Source: DATHZQ01 sp035458525 (lineage in GTDB: Bacteria; Actinomycetota; Acidimicrobiia; Spongiisociales; UBA5794). Taken from it: 64,000 nt of DNA. Where the stretch lies: positions 1-64,000 of the forward strand of contig DATHZQ010000091.1 in assembly GCA_035458525.1 (NCBI GenBank). The letters run 5' to 3'. Of the stretch, positions 34,324 to 43,508 are shown piece after piece. Position 1 is the first letter of the stretch. Each line of letters begins with the position of its first letter. The translations under genes were made by a program, and so were the position numbers. A model generated the notes under the pieces. That model did not search any database and was not told the DNA's origin. It saw nothing but the letters and a program-made list of their open reading frames with translations.

Positions 34324-35546
34324 GCGTCCTCCTCAGCGGCCGAGAGTGCGAATCCGTCGTGGAGGCTCCGAACCGCAGCCTCCACATCGCTGCCGCGAAC
34401 GACGCAGGATATGCGGATCGGCGACGTAGAGATCATCTCGATGTTGATGTCGTGCTCCGACAGTATGCGAAACATGCGGCCGGCAATACCGAGCTCAGAC
34501 TTCATGCCGGCGCCGACGAGCGTGACCGTCGCAATGTCGGGATCGACGTCGACGCCCCTGGCTTGGAGATCACCGGCCACCTTCTCCATCACCTCAGCCG
34601 CGTCGGCAGCCTGCACTTTGGCAACGGTGAAACTGATGTCCGTAGTCCCGGCGTGCGATACGTTCTGCACGATGATGTCAACGTTGATGCCAGCATCGGC
34701 CAGCGCCTCGAACATCGCCGCCGCAACCCCCGGCTGATCGGGCACGCCGTGAACCGTGACCTTGGCGTCCTGAGTGTCATGGGCGACACCGCGGACGATC
34801 GGTTCTTCCATGGTCTCCTCCTTCACCCACGTCCCTTCGCCGTCGTGGAAAGACGAGCGCACGTGGATTGGAATCTGGTAGCGGCGCCCGAACTCGACGG
34901 ACCGAGCCATCAAGACGCCCGCACCGGCGCCGGCGAGCTCCAGCATCTCGGCGTAGGTGATCTCGTCGATCTTGGCGGCGTCCGGGATCAGTCTCGGGTC
35001 GGACGTGAAGACCCCGTCCACGTCCGTGTAGATCTCGCAGACGTCGGCGCTCAGCTTCGCAGCGAGCGCGACCGCTGTGGCGTCAGAACCTCCCCGGCCC
35101 AGCGTGGTCACGTCCCTCGAGTCCGGGCTGAATCCCTGGAACCCGGCGACGATGACGACCTTGCCTTCGGTGAGCCCCTCGCGGACGCGATCGCCCCGGA
35201 TGTCCATGATCTCAGCGTTGCCATGCGCCGCGGTCGTGAGGATCCCCGCCTGGGATCCCGTGAGGCTCATCGCCGGCACACCGAGGTCCTGAATCGCCAT
35301 GGCGCACAACGCCATCGAGATGCGTTCACCTGCCGTCAGGAGCATGTCCATCTCGCGAGGATGCGTCGAAGCGCTCACGTCTCCGGCGAGGGCGATCAGG
35401 TCATCCGTAGACTTCCCCATCGCCGACACCACGGCAACGACCTGGTTGCCGGCGTTGTGGGTGGCGACGATGCGAGACGCAACCCGTCGAATGCGCTCTG
35501 CGTCGCCGACGGACGTACCGCCGTACTTCTGGACGATGATCCCCAT
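34320..35546 (-). CDS. lysC: Aspartate kinase
   Basis: 408 aa. N-terminal IVQKYGGTSVGDAERIRRVA, GRGGSDATAVALAAKL and CEIYTDVDGVFTSDPR kinase signatures; two C-terminal ACT domains (~265-400) for feedback by lysine/threonine. In many actinobacteria an internal start makes a separate beta subunit. A plausible one here is ATG at 34811, preceded on the minus strand by a GAAGGAGGAG-type site (GTGAAGGAGGAGACC), which would yield a ~163 aa regulatory subunit. Overlaps asd. Confidence 0.96.
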   Translation of the reverse strand: MGIIVQKYGGTSVGDAERIRRVASRIVATHNAGNQVVAVVSAMGKSTDDLIALAGDVSASTHPREMDMLLTAGERISMALCAMAIQDLGVPAMSLTGSQAGILTTAAHGNAEIMDIRGDRVREGLTEGKVVIVAGFQGFSPDSRDVTTLGRGGSDATAVALAAKLSADVCEIYTDVDGVFTSDPRLIPDAAKIDEITYAEMLELAGAGAGVLMARSVEFGRRYQIPIHVRSSFHDGEGTWVKEETMEEPIVRGVAHDTQDAKVTVHGVPDQPGVAAAMFEALADAGINVDIIVQNVSHAGTTDISFTVAKVQAADAAEVMEKVAGDLQARGVDVDPDIATVTLVGAGMKSELGIAGRMFRILSEHDINIEMISTSPIRISCVVRGSDVEAAVRSLHDGFALSAAEEDA

Positions 35547-35627
35547 GGTCGGGGCGAGTGTACCGGCGGCCTCCGCCCGTCCAGGCGACCAATCGGCGCC
35601 GACACGCAGATACGGATGGTGTTGGCT

Positions 35628-35870
35628 TCAGTCCAAAGGCGCCGGCGATTCTCTCCTCGGCGCCGGCGCCCGTTGCTCATCCTCGTCGCCCGGTGCGGTG
35701 CCCGCAGGTGCCTCGTCAGCGGTGATCCCGAGCCGCGGAATCGACACGCCCGGCGGATCCCGCAGCACCAGCCAGACTCGTCCACGGTCGCGGCCGGCAA
35801 GGCCGGCGTTGACGCTGAAGACGACGGCCCCAACCAGCACCACCAAGCCGGCGAAGCTGCGACCCGGCAC
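35628..35870 (-). CDS. Small membrane protein, hypothetical
   Basis: 80 aa from GTG 35870. One transmembrane helix (FAGLVVLVGAVVFSVNAGLAG) at residues ~6-26 followed by WLVLRDPPGVSIPRLGI and a polar Pro/Glu/Asp-rich tail. No family recognised. It sits upstream of lysC on the same strand, 81 nt away. Low support beyond a coherent membrane topology. Confidence 0.4.
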   Translation of the reverse strand: MPGRSFAGLVVLVGAVVFSVNAGLAGRDRGRVWLVLRDPPGVSIPRLGITADEAPAGTAPGDEDEQRAPAPRRESPAPLD

Positions 35871-35974
35871 GAGAATGTGGCGAGCCCATCCTGCCGTCGC
35901 AGCCGTCCCACACCAATGCCATGGCGGCGAGGACGCCGCGGGTCAGCCTTGAGTCGCGCCTCGGTCGGTCGAGA

Positions 35975-36436
35975 TCACAGCCGGCCCGGCCGCGTCTTGG
36001 CCGTGACGTAGCCGCCGGACCTGCGGCCCGACATCTCGTGCACGTCGATGACGACGATGAATCGGGTGATGGGCTCGTTGCCGGGCGGGGATGAGAGCAA
36101 GTTCTTGAACGCGTCCCGATACTTCTCGAACAAGGCATCGACCACGACACCTTCCTTGGCCGCGTCGTTGCGGATCACCGCGGCGGTACCCGTGACTATG
36201 ACGCTTGACCAGTCGCCAGTGTCCGGGTCGTACGTGCTGACCTCCACAGAGACCCGCCTGTCGATCTCGAGCGCCTCCGTGCGGCGACCGGGTGCGGTGC
36301 GAAAAGCCAACTTGTTGCCGAGGAACACGTAGGAGATCGGTGTGACGTACGGGCCTTCCTCGGTGATCACGCCAATGTGCGCGACGTGCGCTTGCTCGAG
36401 AAGCGCCTGGCATTGGTCCTGGGTGAGCGTATCCAT
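35975..36436 (-). CDS. Pyridoxamine 5'-phosphate oxidase-like flavin-binding protein
   Basis: 153 aa from ATG 36436. Split-barrel FMN-binding fold of the PNPOx-like/NimA group: LLEQAHVAHIGVITEEGPYVTPISYVFLGNKLAFRT segment in the first 50 residues, RVSVEVSTYDPDTGDWSSVIVTGTA next, and VIDVHEMSGRRSGG near the end. Activity unknown (flavin-dependent reductase or nitroimidazole-type). A 193 aa frame from 36556 is longer but starts antisense to the cyclophilin gene region. Confidence 0.85.
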   Translation of the reverse strand: MDTLTQDQCQALLEQAHVAHIGVITEEGPYVTPISYVFLGNKLAFRTAPGRRTEALEIDRRVSVEVSTYDPDTGDWSSVIVTGTAAVIRNDAAKEGVVVDALFEKYRDAFKNLLSSPPGNEPITRFIVVIDVHEMSGRRSGGYVTAKTRPGRL

Positions 36437-36543
36437 AGCGCCATTGAAGCAGCCGGAGGGACCGCTTCGGCAGGGACGGTGGTCACTCGGCGCCGCGAAC
36501 CGCTCATTCGCACAAGGCCGCAAGTCCGATACCATCCTCGCCC

Positions 36544-37314
36544 ATGCCACGGACACCTCGCAGCAGACTCTTCGCCGCCGCCCTCGGACTCACCCTCGCG
36601 GCGACGGCGTGCGGGGGGGATGACGACGCATCATCAGACACGAGCGCCGATACGCAGGCGACGACGAGCTCACAGGCAGCGACCACCGTCACCGAGATCC
36701 CGCTCGAGACGCCGCCTCAGCCGGCGCTCGACTATGCCGGCTACCGGGCACTCCCCACCGCCTGCGGTGCGGATGCGCCTCCGGAGCGGACCGAAGCGCA
36801 GTTCGACGCACCCGACGACATGGACATCGACCCCGATTCGCCGCCGACGGCCACGATCTCCACGTCGTGCGGCGACATCGTGGTCATTCTGACCCCGCAG
36901 CAAGCACCGGCGACCGTGAACTCGTTCGCGTTCCTGGCCGAGTCGGGCTACTTCGACGGCACGGTTTCGCATCGGATCGTCCCTGGATTCGTCATCCAGG
37001 CCGGCGACCCGACGGCCACCGGCCGGGGCGGCCCCGGTTACGTGATCGCCGACGAGTTCCCGCAACCAGGCTTCCTGTACGAGCGCGGAGTGCTGGCCAT
37101 GGCCAATGCCGGCCCGGGCACCACCGGGTCGCAGTTCTTCATCGTGCTGAGCGACGCACCGTTGCCACCGCAATTCAGCGTATTCGGCACCGTGATCGAA
37201 GGCGAAGAGGTGCTCGATGCCATTGCAGCGATCCCGCTCGGCGTCGGGCCTACGGGCGAGCAGAGCGCACCCCTCGAAGCGCTCTACATCAACACGGTCA
37301 CCATCGACGGTTGA
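36544..37314 (+). CDS. Cyclophilin-type peptidyl-prolyl isomerase lipoprotein
   Basis: 256 aa. Signal with lipobox-like LAATACGG (Cys ~23), an acidic Thr/Ser linker, and a cyclophilin domain at ~95-255: FLAESGYFDGTVSHRIVPGFVIQAGDPTATGRGGPGY, then MANAGPGTTGSQFFIVLSDA and FSVFGTVIEGEEVLDAI. The catalytic Arg (HRI) and QF/F positions are conserved. Extracytoplasmic proline isomerase. Followed by a small membrane gene 50 nt downstream. Confidence 0.93.
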   Translation: MPRTPRSRLFAAALGLTLAATACGGDDDASSDTSADTQATTSSQAATTVTEIPLETPPQPALDYAGYRALPTACGADAPPERTEAQFDAPDDMDIDPDSPPTATISTSCGDIVVILTPQQAPATVNSFAFLAESGYFDGTVSHRIVPGFVIQAGDPTATGRGGPGYVIADEFPQPGFLYERGVLAMANAGPGTTGSQFFIVLSDAPLPPQFSVFGTVIEGEEVLDAIAAIPLGVGPTGEQSAPLEALYINTVTIDG

Positions 37315-37364
37315 AGTTGCGGAACGCTCGGATGCACCGCCTCCCGTAGATCTAGAATCGCACC

Positions 37365-37574
37365 ATGGCAACCGACAAACGCGCACGGCAGCGGGCCAAT
37401 CGCGAGGCGAAGCAGGCCGAGCTCGAGAAGACGAGACGACGCGAGGACACGATCAGCCGCGCCAAGCGGATCGGCATCTGGGTCGCCGTGGGCATCGTCC
37501 TGTTCGTGATCGCCAACTTGGTATGGGGTGGGGACTCGGAGAGCGCCGCTGCGGCACTCACCATCGCTCTCTGA
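37365..37574 (+). CDS. Small membrane protein with basic N-terminus
   Basis: 69 aa. A highly charged, Arg/Lys/Glu-rich N-terminal helix (residues ~4-35) is followed by one transmembrane helix (GIWVAVGIVLFVIANLVWGG). Similar small proteins often sit next to cyclophilin genes in actinobacteria, but I do not recognise a named family. It lies 3 nt before the TTG start of the PHP gene, suggesting an operon. Confidence 0.68.
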   Translation: MATDKRARQRANREAKQAELEKTRRREDTISRAKRIGIWVAVGIVLFVIANLVWGGDSESAAAALTIAL

Positions 37575-37577
37575 CCT

Positions 37578-38429
37578 TTGCCGGTCGATCTCCATCTGCA
37601 CAGCGCCCGTTCCGACGGGACAGATGACCCTGCAACCATCGTCCGCCTTGCCGCCCACGCCGGGCTGTCCACCATCGCCCTCACCGACCACGACACCCTC
37701 GCCGGCATCGACGAAGCCCGCGCCGCGGCAGCAACACTCGGGGTACGCCTCATCTCCGGAACCGAGCTGTCCGTCAACTGGCCCACAGGGACGATGCACA
37801 TGCTCGTCTACTACCTCGAACCCGGGACCGGACCGCTCCAGGACCGGCTGGCCGGCCTCGTCGAGGCCCGCACCGTGCGCAATCACCGCATCCTCGACCG
37901 GCTCTCTGAGCACGGCATCGTCATCGACCACGACGACGTCGTCGCTGAAGCCGGAGGCGGCGTCATCGGGCGGCCGCACATCGCATCCCTGCTCGTGCAG
38001 CGCGGCCACGTCGACGACATGGCCGCAGCGTTCGATCGCTGGCTCGGGACGGGCCGGCCGGCCTACGTCATGCGGGAGCGCCTCGACGCGGTCGAGGCCA
38101 TCGAGCTCGCGCTGGCCTCAGGCGGCCTGCCGGTGATCGCCCACCCCCACACGTTGGGGATCGGTGCCGACGAGTTCCGGCGTGCGTTCGAGCAGCTTGC
38201 GGCGATCGGGCTGGCCGGTATCGAGTCGCACTACGCCGAGTACGACCAGGAGCTACGCGATCACCTCGCCGGCATCTGCAGAGCGCTCGGTCTGGTCCCC
38301 ACCGGCGGCTCGGACTACCACGGCCGGTACAAGGCCGGGCTGTCTGTGGGCGTGGGCCGCGGCGATCTCCGGGTGCCGGACGAGGTGGTGGAACAGCTCG
38401 ACGCACGCCGCACGCCGGGCCGTCGTTGA
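37578..38429 (+). CDS. PHP-domain phosphoesterase (RNase AM/YciV-like)
   Basis: 283 aa from TTG 37578. PHP metal motifs: VDLHLHSARSDGT (HxH), LTDHDTLAGIDEA, GTELSVNW, and C-terminal IESHYAEYD and GSDYHGRYK. The order and length match the TrpH/YciV group, shown in E. coli to be a 5'-3' exoribonuclease (RNase AM) and related to 3',5'-nucleotide bisphosphate phosphatases. Cytoplasmic. Follows the cyclophilin and small membrane genes. Confidence 0.9.
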   Translation: MPVDLHLHSARSDGTDDPATIVRLAAHAGLSTIALTDHDTLAGIDEARAAAATLGVRLISGTELSVNWPTGTMHMLVYYLEPGTGPLQDRLAGLVEARTVRNHRILDRLSEHGIVIDHDDVVAEAGGGVIGRPHIASLLVQRGHVDDMAAAFDRWLGTGRPAYVMRERLDAVEAIELALASGGLPVIAHPHTLGIGADEFRRAFEQLAAIGLAGIESHYAEYDQELRDHLAGICRALGLVPTGGSDYHGRYKAGLSVGVGRGDLRVPDEVVEQLDARRTPGRR

Positions 38430-38447
38430 TCGCAGCCCCGTGCCGCG

Positions 38448-38687
38448 CTAACCCTCCTCGGCCTCTGCGGCCTCCGACCAACCCGGCGCATCGAACGTGT
38501 GCGACGGCAGGGGCGCCGGCGCTTCGCGAGGTCGCCCGGCGAGCACCCACGGGCTCTGCCGCGGGCGACGCAGGGGTGAGGCCTTGGCAGTCGCCTCCTG
38601 CTCGAGCACATGACTGATCACCGCGACGATTGCCGCGGTCACCTCTGGACCCGCACCACCGCGAATCTCGTAACGGGGTTCGCTCAT
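38448..38687 (-). CDS. Acyl-CoA carboxylase epsilon-like small protein
   Basis: 79 aa. Begins SEPRYEIRGGAGPEVTAAIVAVISHVLE (beta strand plus helix) and then basic RRPRQSPWVLAGRPR, the pattern of actinobacterial acetyl/propionyl-CoA carboxylase epsilon subunits. Its start overlaps the stop of methylmalonyl-CoA epimerase by 4 nt, and a thiolase is divergent, so a role in the propionyl-CoA carboxylase complex is plausible. The catalytic alpha and beta subunits are not in the window. Identity is inference from a short sequence. Confidence 0.65.
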   Translation of the reverse strand: MSEPRYEIRGGAGPEVTAAIVAVISHVLEQEATAKASPLRRPRQSPWVLAGRPREAPAPLPSHTFDAPGWSEAAEAEEG

Positions 38688-39091
38688 TCGGTTCGCTCCA
38701 CCAACTCGATCAACGTTCCTGCAAACGCTTTGGGATGTACGAAGGCGATGCGATGGCCACCGCCGCCGATGCGGGGCTCATGGTCGATGAGCTGGACGCC
38801 GGTGGAATCGAGATGGGCGAGTGCGGCCTCGATGTCGGCGACGGCGAACGCCACGTGATGCATCCCTTCCCCGCGGCGCTCGAGGAAGCGGCCGACGGGG
38901 GATTCCTGCGTGAGCGGCTGGAGCAGTTGGAGGAACGAACCGCCGAGGGGAATCATCGCTTCCTCGACCCCTTGCTCCTCGACGACCTCGCGATACAGCG
39001 GTTCAACGCCGTACTGCCCTCCGAACCGGACGAGTGCCTCATCGAGGTCCTGAACCGCCAGCGCCACATGGTCGAGGTTGTAGGGAAGCAT
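38684..39091 (-). CDS. mce: Methylmalonyl-CoA epimerase
   Basis: 135 aa from ATG 39091. Vicinal-oxygen-chelate fold: NLDHVALAVQDLDEAL (first metal His), PLGGSFLQLLQP, GEGMHHVAFAVADIEAAL (second His), and HPKAFAGTLIELVE (last Glu). It interconverts (R)- and (S)-methylmalonyl-CoA in propionate metabolism. A longer frame upstream to 39811 is antisense to the thiolase gene. Coupled to the carboxylase epsilon-like gene. Confidence 0.95.
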   Translation of the reverse strand: MLPYNLDHVALAVQDLDEALVRFGGQYGVEPLYREVVEEQGVEEAMIPLGGSFLQLLQPLTQESPVGRFLERRGEGMHHVAFAVADIEAALAHLDSTGVQLIDHEPRIGGGGHRIAFVHPKAFAGTLIELVERTE

Positions 39092-39203
39092 CGGTCGCAG
39101 TATGCCACCCGTGACAGGTCCCATCCGCCCCGACCAACCCCCGAAATCGTGGCGGGTCCCGTGACGTACACTCAGCAGCAGCGCATACGGTGAAAGGGCA
39201 GAC

Positions 39204-40388
39204 ATGACGAATCCTGTGATCTGCTCCATTGCACGGACACCGATCGGCCGATTCAGCGGGGCGTACACACCGCTGACTGCGATGGAGTTGGGGGCGGCCG
39301 CGATCAGCGGGGCGCTGGAGCGAGCCGGCCTCGAGCCCGGCAGCGTTGACGAAGTGCTCTTCGGACACGTCATCCAGGCAGGCCAGGGCCAGATCACGGC
39401 CCGCCAAGCCGCCACCAAGGCCGGCATTCCCATGACGGTGCCGGCGACCACGATCAACAAGGTGTGCCTCTCCGGGATGACCGCGATCGCAGAGGCCGGC
39501 AGGCACATCCGCCTCGGTGAAGCGCAATTCATCGTTGCGGGCGGCATGGAGTCGATGACCAATGCACCGTACGTACTCCCCAAGGCTCGCCACGGCCTGC
39601 GGATGGGCGATGCCACCCTCGTCGACGCCATGATGCACGACGGTCTGTGGTGTGCGTTCGACCACTGCACGATGGGCGAGTCGTCGGACCAGAAGAACCG
39701 CCAGCTCGGTATCGGACGCACGGAGCAGGACGAATGGTCCGCCGCCTCCCACGCCAGAGCCGAGGCAGCCACCAATTCGGGAGCGTTCGCCGACGAGATC
39801 GTCCCGGTCAACGTGCCTCAGCGCAGGGGCGATCCTGTCGTTGTCTCGGCCGATGAGGGTATCCGTCCCGGGACAACGGCGGAGTCCCTCGGCAAGCTTC
39901 GACCCGCATTCGTCGGCGACGGCACGATCACCGCGGGAAATGCATCCCAGATCTCGGATGGTGCCGCCGCCGTGGTCGTGGCCGACCGCAAGGCTGCAGA
40001 GGCCGCCGGTATCCCGATCCTCGCCGAGATCGTCGCCTACGGCCAGACCGCAGGCCCCGATGCCTCGCTGCACGAACGACCCGCCGAGGCACTGCGTATC
40101 GCCTTCAAGCGATCCGGACTCGAGGCATCCGACCTCGCCCTGTACGAGATCAACGAAGCGTTCGCCGCAGTGGCGATGCATTCCGCAAACATGCTCGACG
40201 TCGGACATGATCGGGTGAACGTGAATGGCGGTGCCGTGGCGATGGGGCATCCCCTCGGCGCAACCGGCGCCCGCATCACGGTGACACTCATCAACGCCTT
40301 GCGCCAACGCGGCGGCGGGCTGGGGGGAGCTGCTCTGTGCGGCGGCGGAGGCCAAGGTGATGCTCTGATCGTGAAGGTGGAAGGCTGA
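39204..40388 (+). CDS. Acetyl-CoA acetyltransferase (thiolase)
   Basis: 394 aa. Thiolase I/II fold with acyl-accepting Cys in NKVCLSGMTAIAEAG (~residue 90), ALYEINEAFAAVAMH-type NEAF motif, GGAVAMGHPLGATGAR, and C-terminal CGGGGQGDALI. Catalyses condensation or thiolysis of acetoacetyl-CoA, or of longer 3-ketoacyl-CoA. Stop overlaps the glpX start (TGATG), so the two are co-transcribed. Divergent from the epimerase. Confidence 0.94.
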   Translation: MTNPVICSIARTPIGRFSGAYTPLTAMELGAAAISGALERAGLEPGSVDEVLFGHVIQAGQGQITARQAATKAGIPMTVPATTINKVCLSGMTAIAEAGRHIRLGEAQFIVAGGMESMTNAPYVLPKARHGLRMGDATLVDAMMHDGLWCAFDHCTMGESSDQKNRQLGIGRTEQDEWSAASHARAEAATNSGAFADEIVPVNVPQRRGDPVVVSADEGIRPGTTAESLGKLRPAFVGDGTITAGNASQISDGAAAVVVADRKAAEAAGIPILAEIVAYGQTAGPDASLHERPAEALRIAFKRSGLEASDLALYEINEAFAAVAMHSANMLDVGHDRVNVNGGAVAMGHPLGATGARITVTLINALRQRGGGLGGAALCGGGGQGDALIVKVEG

Positions 40389-41383
40389 TGGCAGAACGAC
40401 CCGACAGGAACCTCGCACTCGAGTTGGTGCGCGTCACGGAGATGGCGGCAATCGCCGCTGCCCGCTACCAAGGCCGTGGCGACAAGAACGCCGTCGACCA
40501 AGCCGCCGTCGACGCGATGCGCCACATGCTGTCCACAGTCGACATGGATGGCGTCGTTGTCATCGGTGAAGGCGAGAAGGACGAAGCCCCGATGCTGTAC
40601 AACGGCGAGGTCGTCGGCAACGGGCGACTCCCTCAGGTCGATGTCGCAGTCGACCCCGTTGACGGCACTCGACTCACTGCCCAGGGCCAGCCGGGAGCGC
40701 TCGCCGTGCTGGCGCTCGCCGAACGGGGCTCGATGTACGCACCGGGCAAGCTCGTGTACATGGACAAGATCGCAGTTGGGGAAGAGGCGGCCGGCGTCAT
40801 CGACATCGAAGCACCGGTGTCCTACAACCTGGCCAGGGTCGCCAAGGCGAAGGACAAGAACGTCTCGGACCTCACAGCCGTCATCCTCGATCGGCCCCGC
40901 AATCACGACTACATGCGCCAGGTGCGGGCCGCCGGCGCCCGTATCGCCCTCATCGGCGACGGCGACATCTCCGGAGCGATATCGACCGCCAAGAGCGACA
41001 GCGGCGTCGACATCTTGGTCGGTATCGGCGGTAGCCCCGAAGCTGTCACCGCCGCTTGTGCGATGGCGGCGCTGCGCGGTGAGATCCAATGCAAGCTCTG
41101 GCCGCGTGACGACTCGGAGCGCGAGTTCGCCATGCAGGAAGGGCTCGACCTCGACCAGGTCATCACCATGCGCGACCTCGTCAACAGCGACCACACGTTC
41201 TTCGCCGCCACCGGCGTGACCACCGGCTCGTTGCTGAAGGGCGTCGAGTTCCACGGCGACAGCGTCGAGACGCACTCGGTCGTGATGCGTTCGGCCAGCG
41301 GAACGGTGCGTTTCCTCGAGGGAGTGCATCGCGCCGACCGGCTCCGGCAGAGCGACACGCCGGGGGTCCGTCCCAACCGCTGA
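40388..41383 (+). CDS. glpX: Fructose-1,6-bisphosphatase class II
   Basis: 331 aa. GlpX family: ALELVRVTEMAAIAAARYQG, metal site VVIGEGEKDEAPMLYNGE, DVAVDPVDGTRLTAQGQPG, and GIGGSPEAVTAACAMAAL. Gluconeogenic FBPase of the Li+-sensitive class II used by actinobacteria. Co-transcribed with the thiolase, convergent with the histidine kinase gene (9 nt gap). Confidence 0.96.
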   Translation: MAERPDRNLALELVRVTEMAAIAAARYQGRGDKNAVDQAAVDAMRHMLSTVDMDGVVVIGEGEKDEAPMLYNGEVVGNGRLPQVDVAVDPVDGTRLTAQGQPGALAVLALAERGSMYAPGKLVYMDKIAVGEEAAGVIDIEAPVSYNLARVAKAKDKNVSDLTAVILDRPRNHDYMRQVRAAGARIALIGDGDISGAISTAKSDSGVDILVGIGGSPEAVTAACAMAALRGEIQCKLWPRDDSEREFAMQEGLDLDQVITMRDLVNSDHTFFAATGVTTGSLLKGVEFHGDSVETHSVVMRSASGTVRFLEGVHRADRLRQSDTPGVRPNR

Positions 41384-41392
41384 GGGGCAGCC

Positions 41393-42760
41393 TCAGGTTG
41401 AGGCGGGAAGGACGAGGACGAAGCGCGCCCCGCCGCCGTAGGTCGCGTCGATCGTGATGCTGCCACCGTGACGCTCCACGATGTCCCGAGCAATCGCCAA
41501 GCCGAGGCCCGTGCCACCTGCCTCGGCGGAGCGAGCTTCGTCCAGACGGGCGAATCGTTCGAAGACCCGGTCGTGGGCCTCGACGGGAATGCCAGGTCCA
41601 TCGTCGGTCACGGCGACCTCTACCTTCCCGTGATCCGATCGAACCGACACCGCCACCCGATGCTCGGCGTAGTTCACGGCGTTGGCGAGCACATTGCCGA
41701 AGGCGCGGCCGAACGAGCGCGCCTCGGCGTCGATCCACGCAGGAACCGCGGCGTCGAGCTCGATGGTGCAGTCCGTCGCGTCCCTGAGGCGCTCCACCTC
41801 GCGGCCGACGATCTCACGCGCATCGACAGCCACGGTGTCGAGCATGCCTCGGGCTGCGTCGGCCCGAGCCAGGTAGAGCAGGTCGCCCATCAAGTCCTCC
41901 AATGCATCGATCTCCTCGAGCACGCTCCGATGGGTTGCGGCCAGGTCGCTGGTTGACGGGTACGCCAGATCTACCTCGAGCTCGCTTCGCATTCGGGTGA
42001 GGGGGCTCCGCAACTCGTGGGAGGCATCGGCGGCGAACTGCTGCTGCCTCCGGCTGGCCTCCTCGACGCGATCGAGCATCGCATTCATGGTTGCGGCCAA
42101 CCGATCGATCTCATCGCCGGTCTGCGGCAGCGGGACCCGCCGATGCAGCTCGCTGCCGGAGATCTCCGCGACCTCGGTGCGAATGGACTCCACCGGCTGG
42201 AGTGCCCGGCCCACCAGCCACCACACCAGTGCAGCGAGCAACGCAGCCACGAACGGAATCGCCACGAAGAGGGAGTTCCCGAGGGCTTCGCTGCCGTCTC
42301 GCACATCGTCCAAGCTGCCGGCGACGTGCAACAGCCCCGCACCGGCAGGGCCGTCGATCTCCCGGGTGAGCAACCGGAACGGGTCGTCGTCCACCTCAGG
42401 CACCCGCACGGTCGCAACGCCTTCGACGCTCGGCAGTGCGGTGGTGTCCAGACCACGTGTGTTCTCGCTGCCGGCGATCACGACACCGCTGCGTCCCACG
42501 ATCACGACAAACGTCTCGTCGGCACCAACCCCGAGCCGGGCGGGGACGTCGCCCGCTGCGTACACCGCCGCCAGGTCACCGGCGCGCTGGCGCAGGCTGT
42601 CGTCGATGGCGCTGGTCAGGGCGCGCTGCTGCAGCAACACGAGTGCGATGCCCGTACCGACCAGGACCACGACAACGACAAGCGTCGCCAGCGCGGTGAT
42701 TCTGAAGCGCACGGATTTGGTGATGCGCCGCCGGCTACGTCGTGCCTGGTCAGCCTCCAT
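41393..42760 (-). CDS. Two-component sensor histidine kinase
   Basis: 455 aa from ATG 42760. First transmembrane helix ~22-45 (ITALATLVVVVVLVGTGIALVLL), an extracytoplasmic sensor (~46-170), second helix ~175-195 (SLFVAIPFVAALLAALVWWLVG), HAMP, then HisKA with FAADASHELRSPLTRMRSE (phospho-His) and HATPase with NVLANAVNYAE, VTDDGPGIP and GGTGLGLAIARDIVERH. Start overlaps the response regulator stop by 11 nt. The divergent PepSY protein may be the regulated target or accessory. Confidence 0.94.
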   Translation of the reverse strand: MEADQARRSRRRITKSVRFRITALATLVVVVVLVGTGIALVLLQQRALTSAIDDSLRQRAGDLAAVYAAGDVPARLGVGADETFVVIVGRSGVVIAGSENTRGLDTTALPSVEGVATVRVPEVDDDPFRLLTREIDGPAGAGLLHVAGSLDDVRDGSEALGNSLFVAIPFVAALLAALVWWLVGRALQPVESIRTEVAEISGSELHRRVPLPQTGDEIDRLAATMNAMLDRVEEASRRQQQFAADASHELRSPLTRMRSELEVDLAYPSTSDLAATHRSVLEEIDALEDLMGDLLYLARADAARGMLDTVAVDAREIVGREVERLRDATDCTIELDAAVPAWIDAEARSFGRAFGNVLANAVNYAEHRVAVSVRSDHGKVEVAVTDDGPGIPVEAHDRVFERFARLDEARSAEAGGTGLGLAIARDIVERHGGSITIDATYGGGARFVLVLPAST

Positions 42761-43427
42761 CAGCGGCGAGGCGATAGCCGGCGCCCCGAACCGTCTGGAT
42801 GGCGCGACGATCGAACGGCTCGTCGATCTTGCGCCGCAAGCGTCTGATGTAGACCTCGACCACATTGGGATCGCCCTCGAAGTCATGGCTCCAAACGCCG
42901 TCCAGGATCTCGTACTTGTCGAACACCCCACCCGCTCGCCGCATGAGGAACTCGAGCACGTCGAACTCCCGAGCCGTCAGTTGCAGCTCGGTGCCGGCGC
43001 GCCAGGCACGGCGCCGCGTGGGATCGATTCGAAGATCCCCCGCTTCGGCGGGCGCAGGATCGCGGTCTTTCGTCCTCCGCAACAGCGCATGGACGCGGGC
43101 CAGCAGCACGGGCCAGCTGAACGGCTTCTTCAGGTAGTCATCTGCACCCGTCTCGAGGGCCTCGGCTTCGTCCAGCTCTCCATCCTTCGCGGTCAGCATC
43201 AGGATCGGGGTCCAGTCTTCCTGCGCACGGAGATCGGCACAGACCTGGTAGCCGTTGCGACCGGGCAGCATGATGTCGAGGATGATGAGGTCGTAACTGC
43301 TCTCGGTTGCCATCCACAGGCCCATATCGCCGCGGTCGGCCACCTCCACTGTGAACCCCTCCGCCTCGAGGCCGCGGGCAACAGCAGTGGCGATCTTCGT
43401 ATCATCCTCGATGAGGAGGAGCTTCAC
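42750..43427 (-). CDS. OmpR-family response regulator
   Basis: 225 aa from GTG 43427. Canonical receiver: KLLLIEDDTKIATAV, phospho-Asp in LIILDIMLPGRNGYQV, MLTAKDG and switch Lys in DDYLKKPFSW. Winged helix: LTAREFDVLEFLMRRAGGVF, NVVEVYIRRLRRKI, RAIQTVRGAGYRLA. Pairs with the downstream histidine kinase. The upstream intergenic has three TCAG repeats at helical-turn spacing, candidate binding sites. Confidence 0.95.
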   Translation of the reverse strand: MKLLLIEDDTKIATAVARGLEAEGFTVEVADRGDMGLWMATESSYDLIILDIMLPGRNGYQVCADLRAQEDWTPILMLTAKDGELDEAEALETGADDYLKKPFSWPVLLARVHALLRRTKDRDPAPAEAGDLRIDPTRRRAWRAGTELQLTAREFDVLEFLMRRAGGVFDKYEILDGVWSHDFEGDPNVVEVYIRRLRRKIDEPFDRRAIQTVRGAGYRLAADGG

Positions 43428-43508
43428 ACGGTGTCCGATTCCGGCGTCCCCTCCATTGTGCCCGATCACGGTTGACGCTCCGCTGAAAACAACCGTCACC
43501 GGCTCCGG

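Noticed and set aside
34242..36011. 589 aa open frame antisense to lysC
   Set aside because: Low-complexity Arg/His-rich translation typical of antisense frames; lysC on the other strand is complete.
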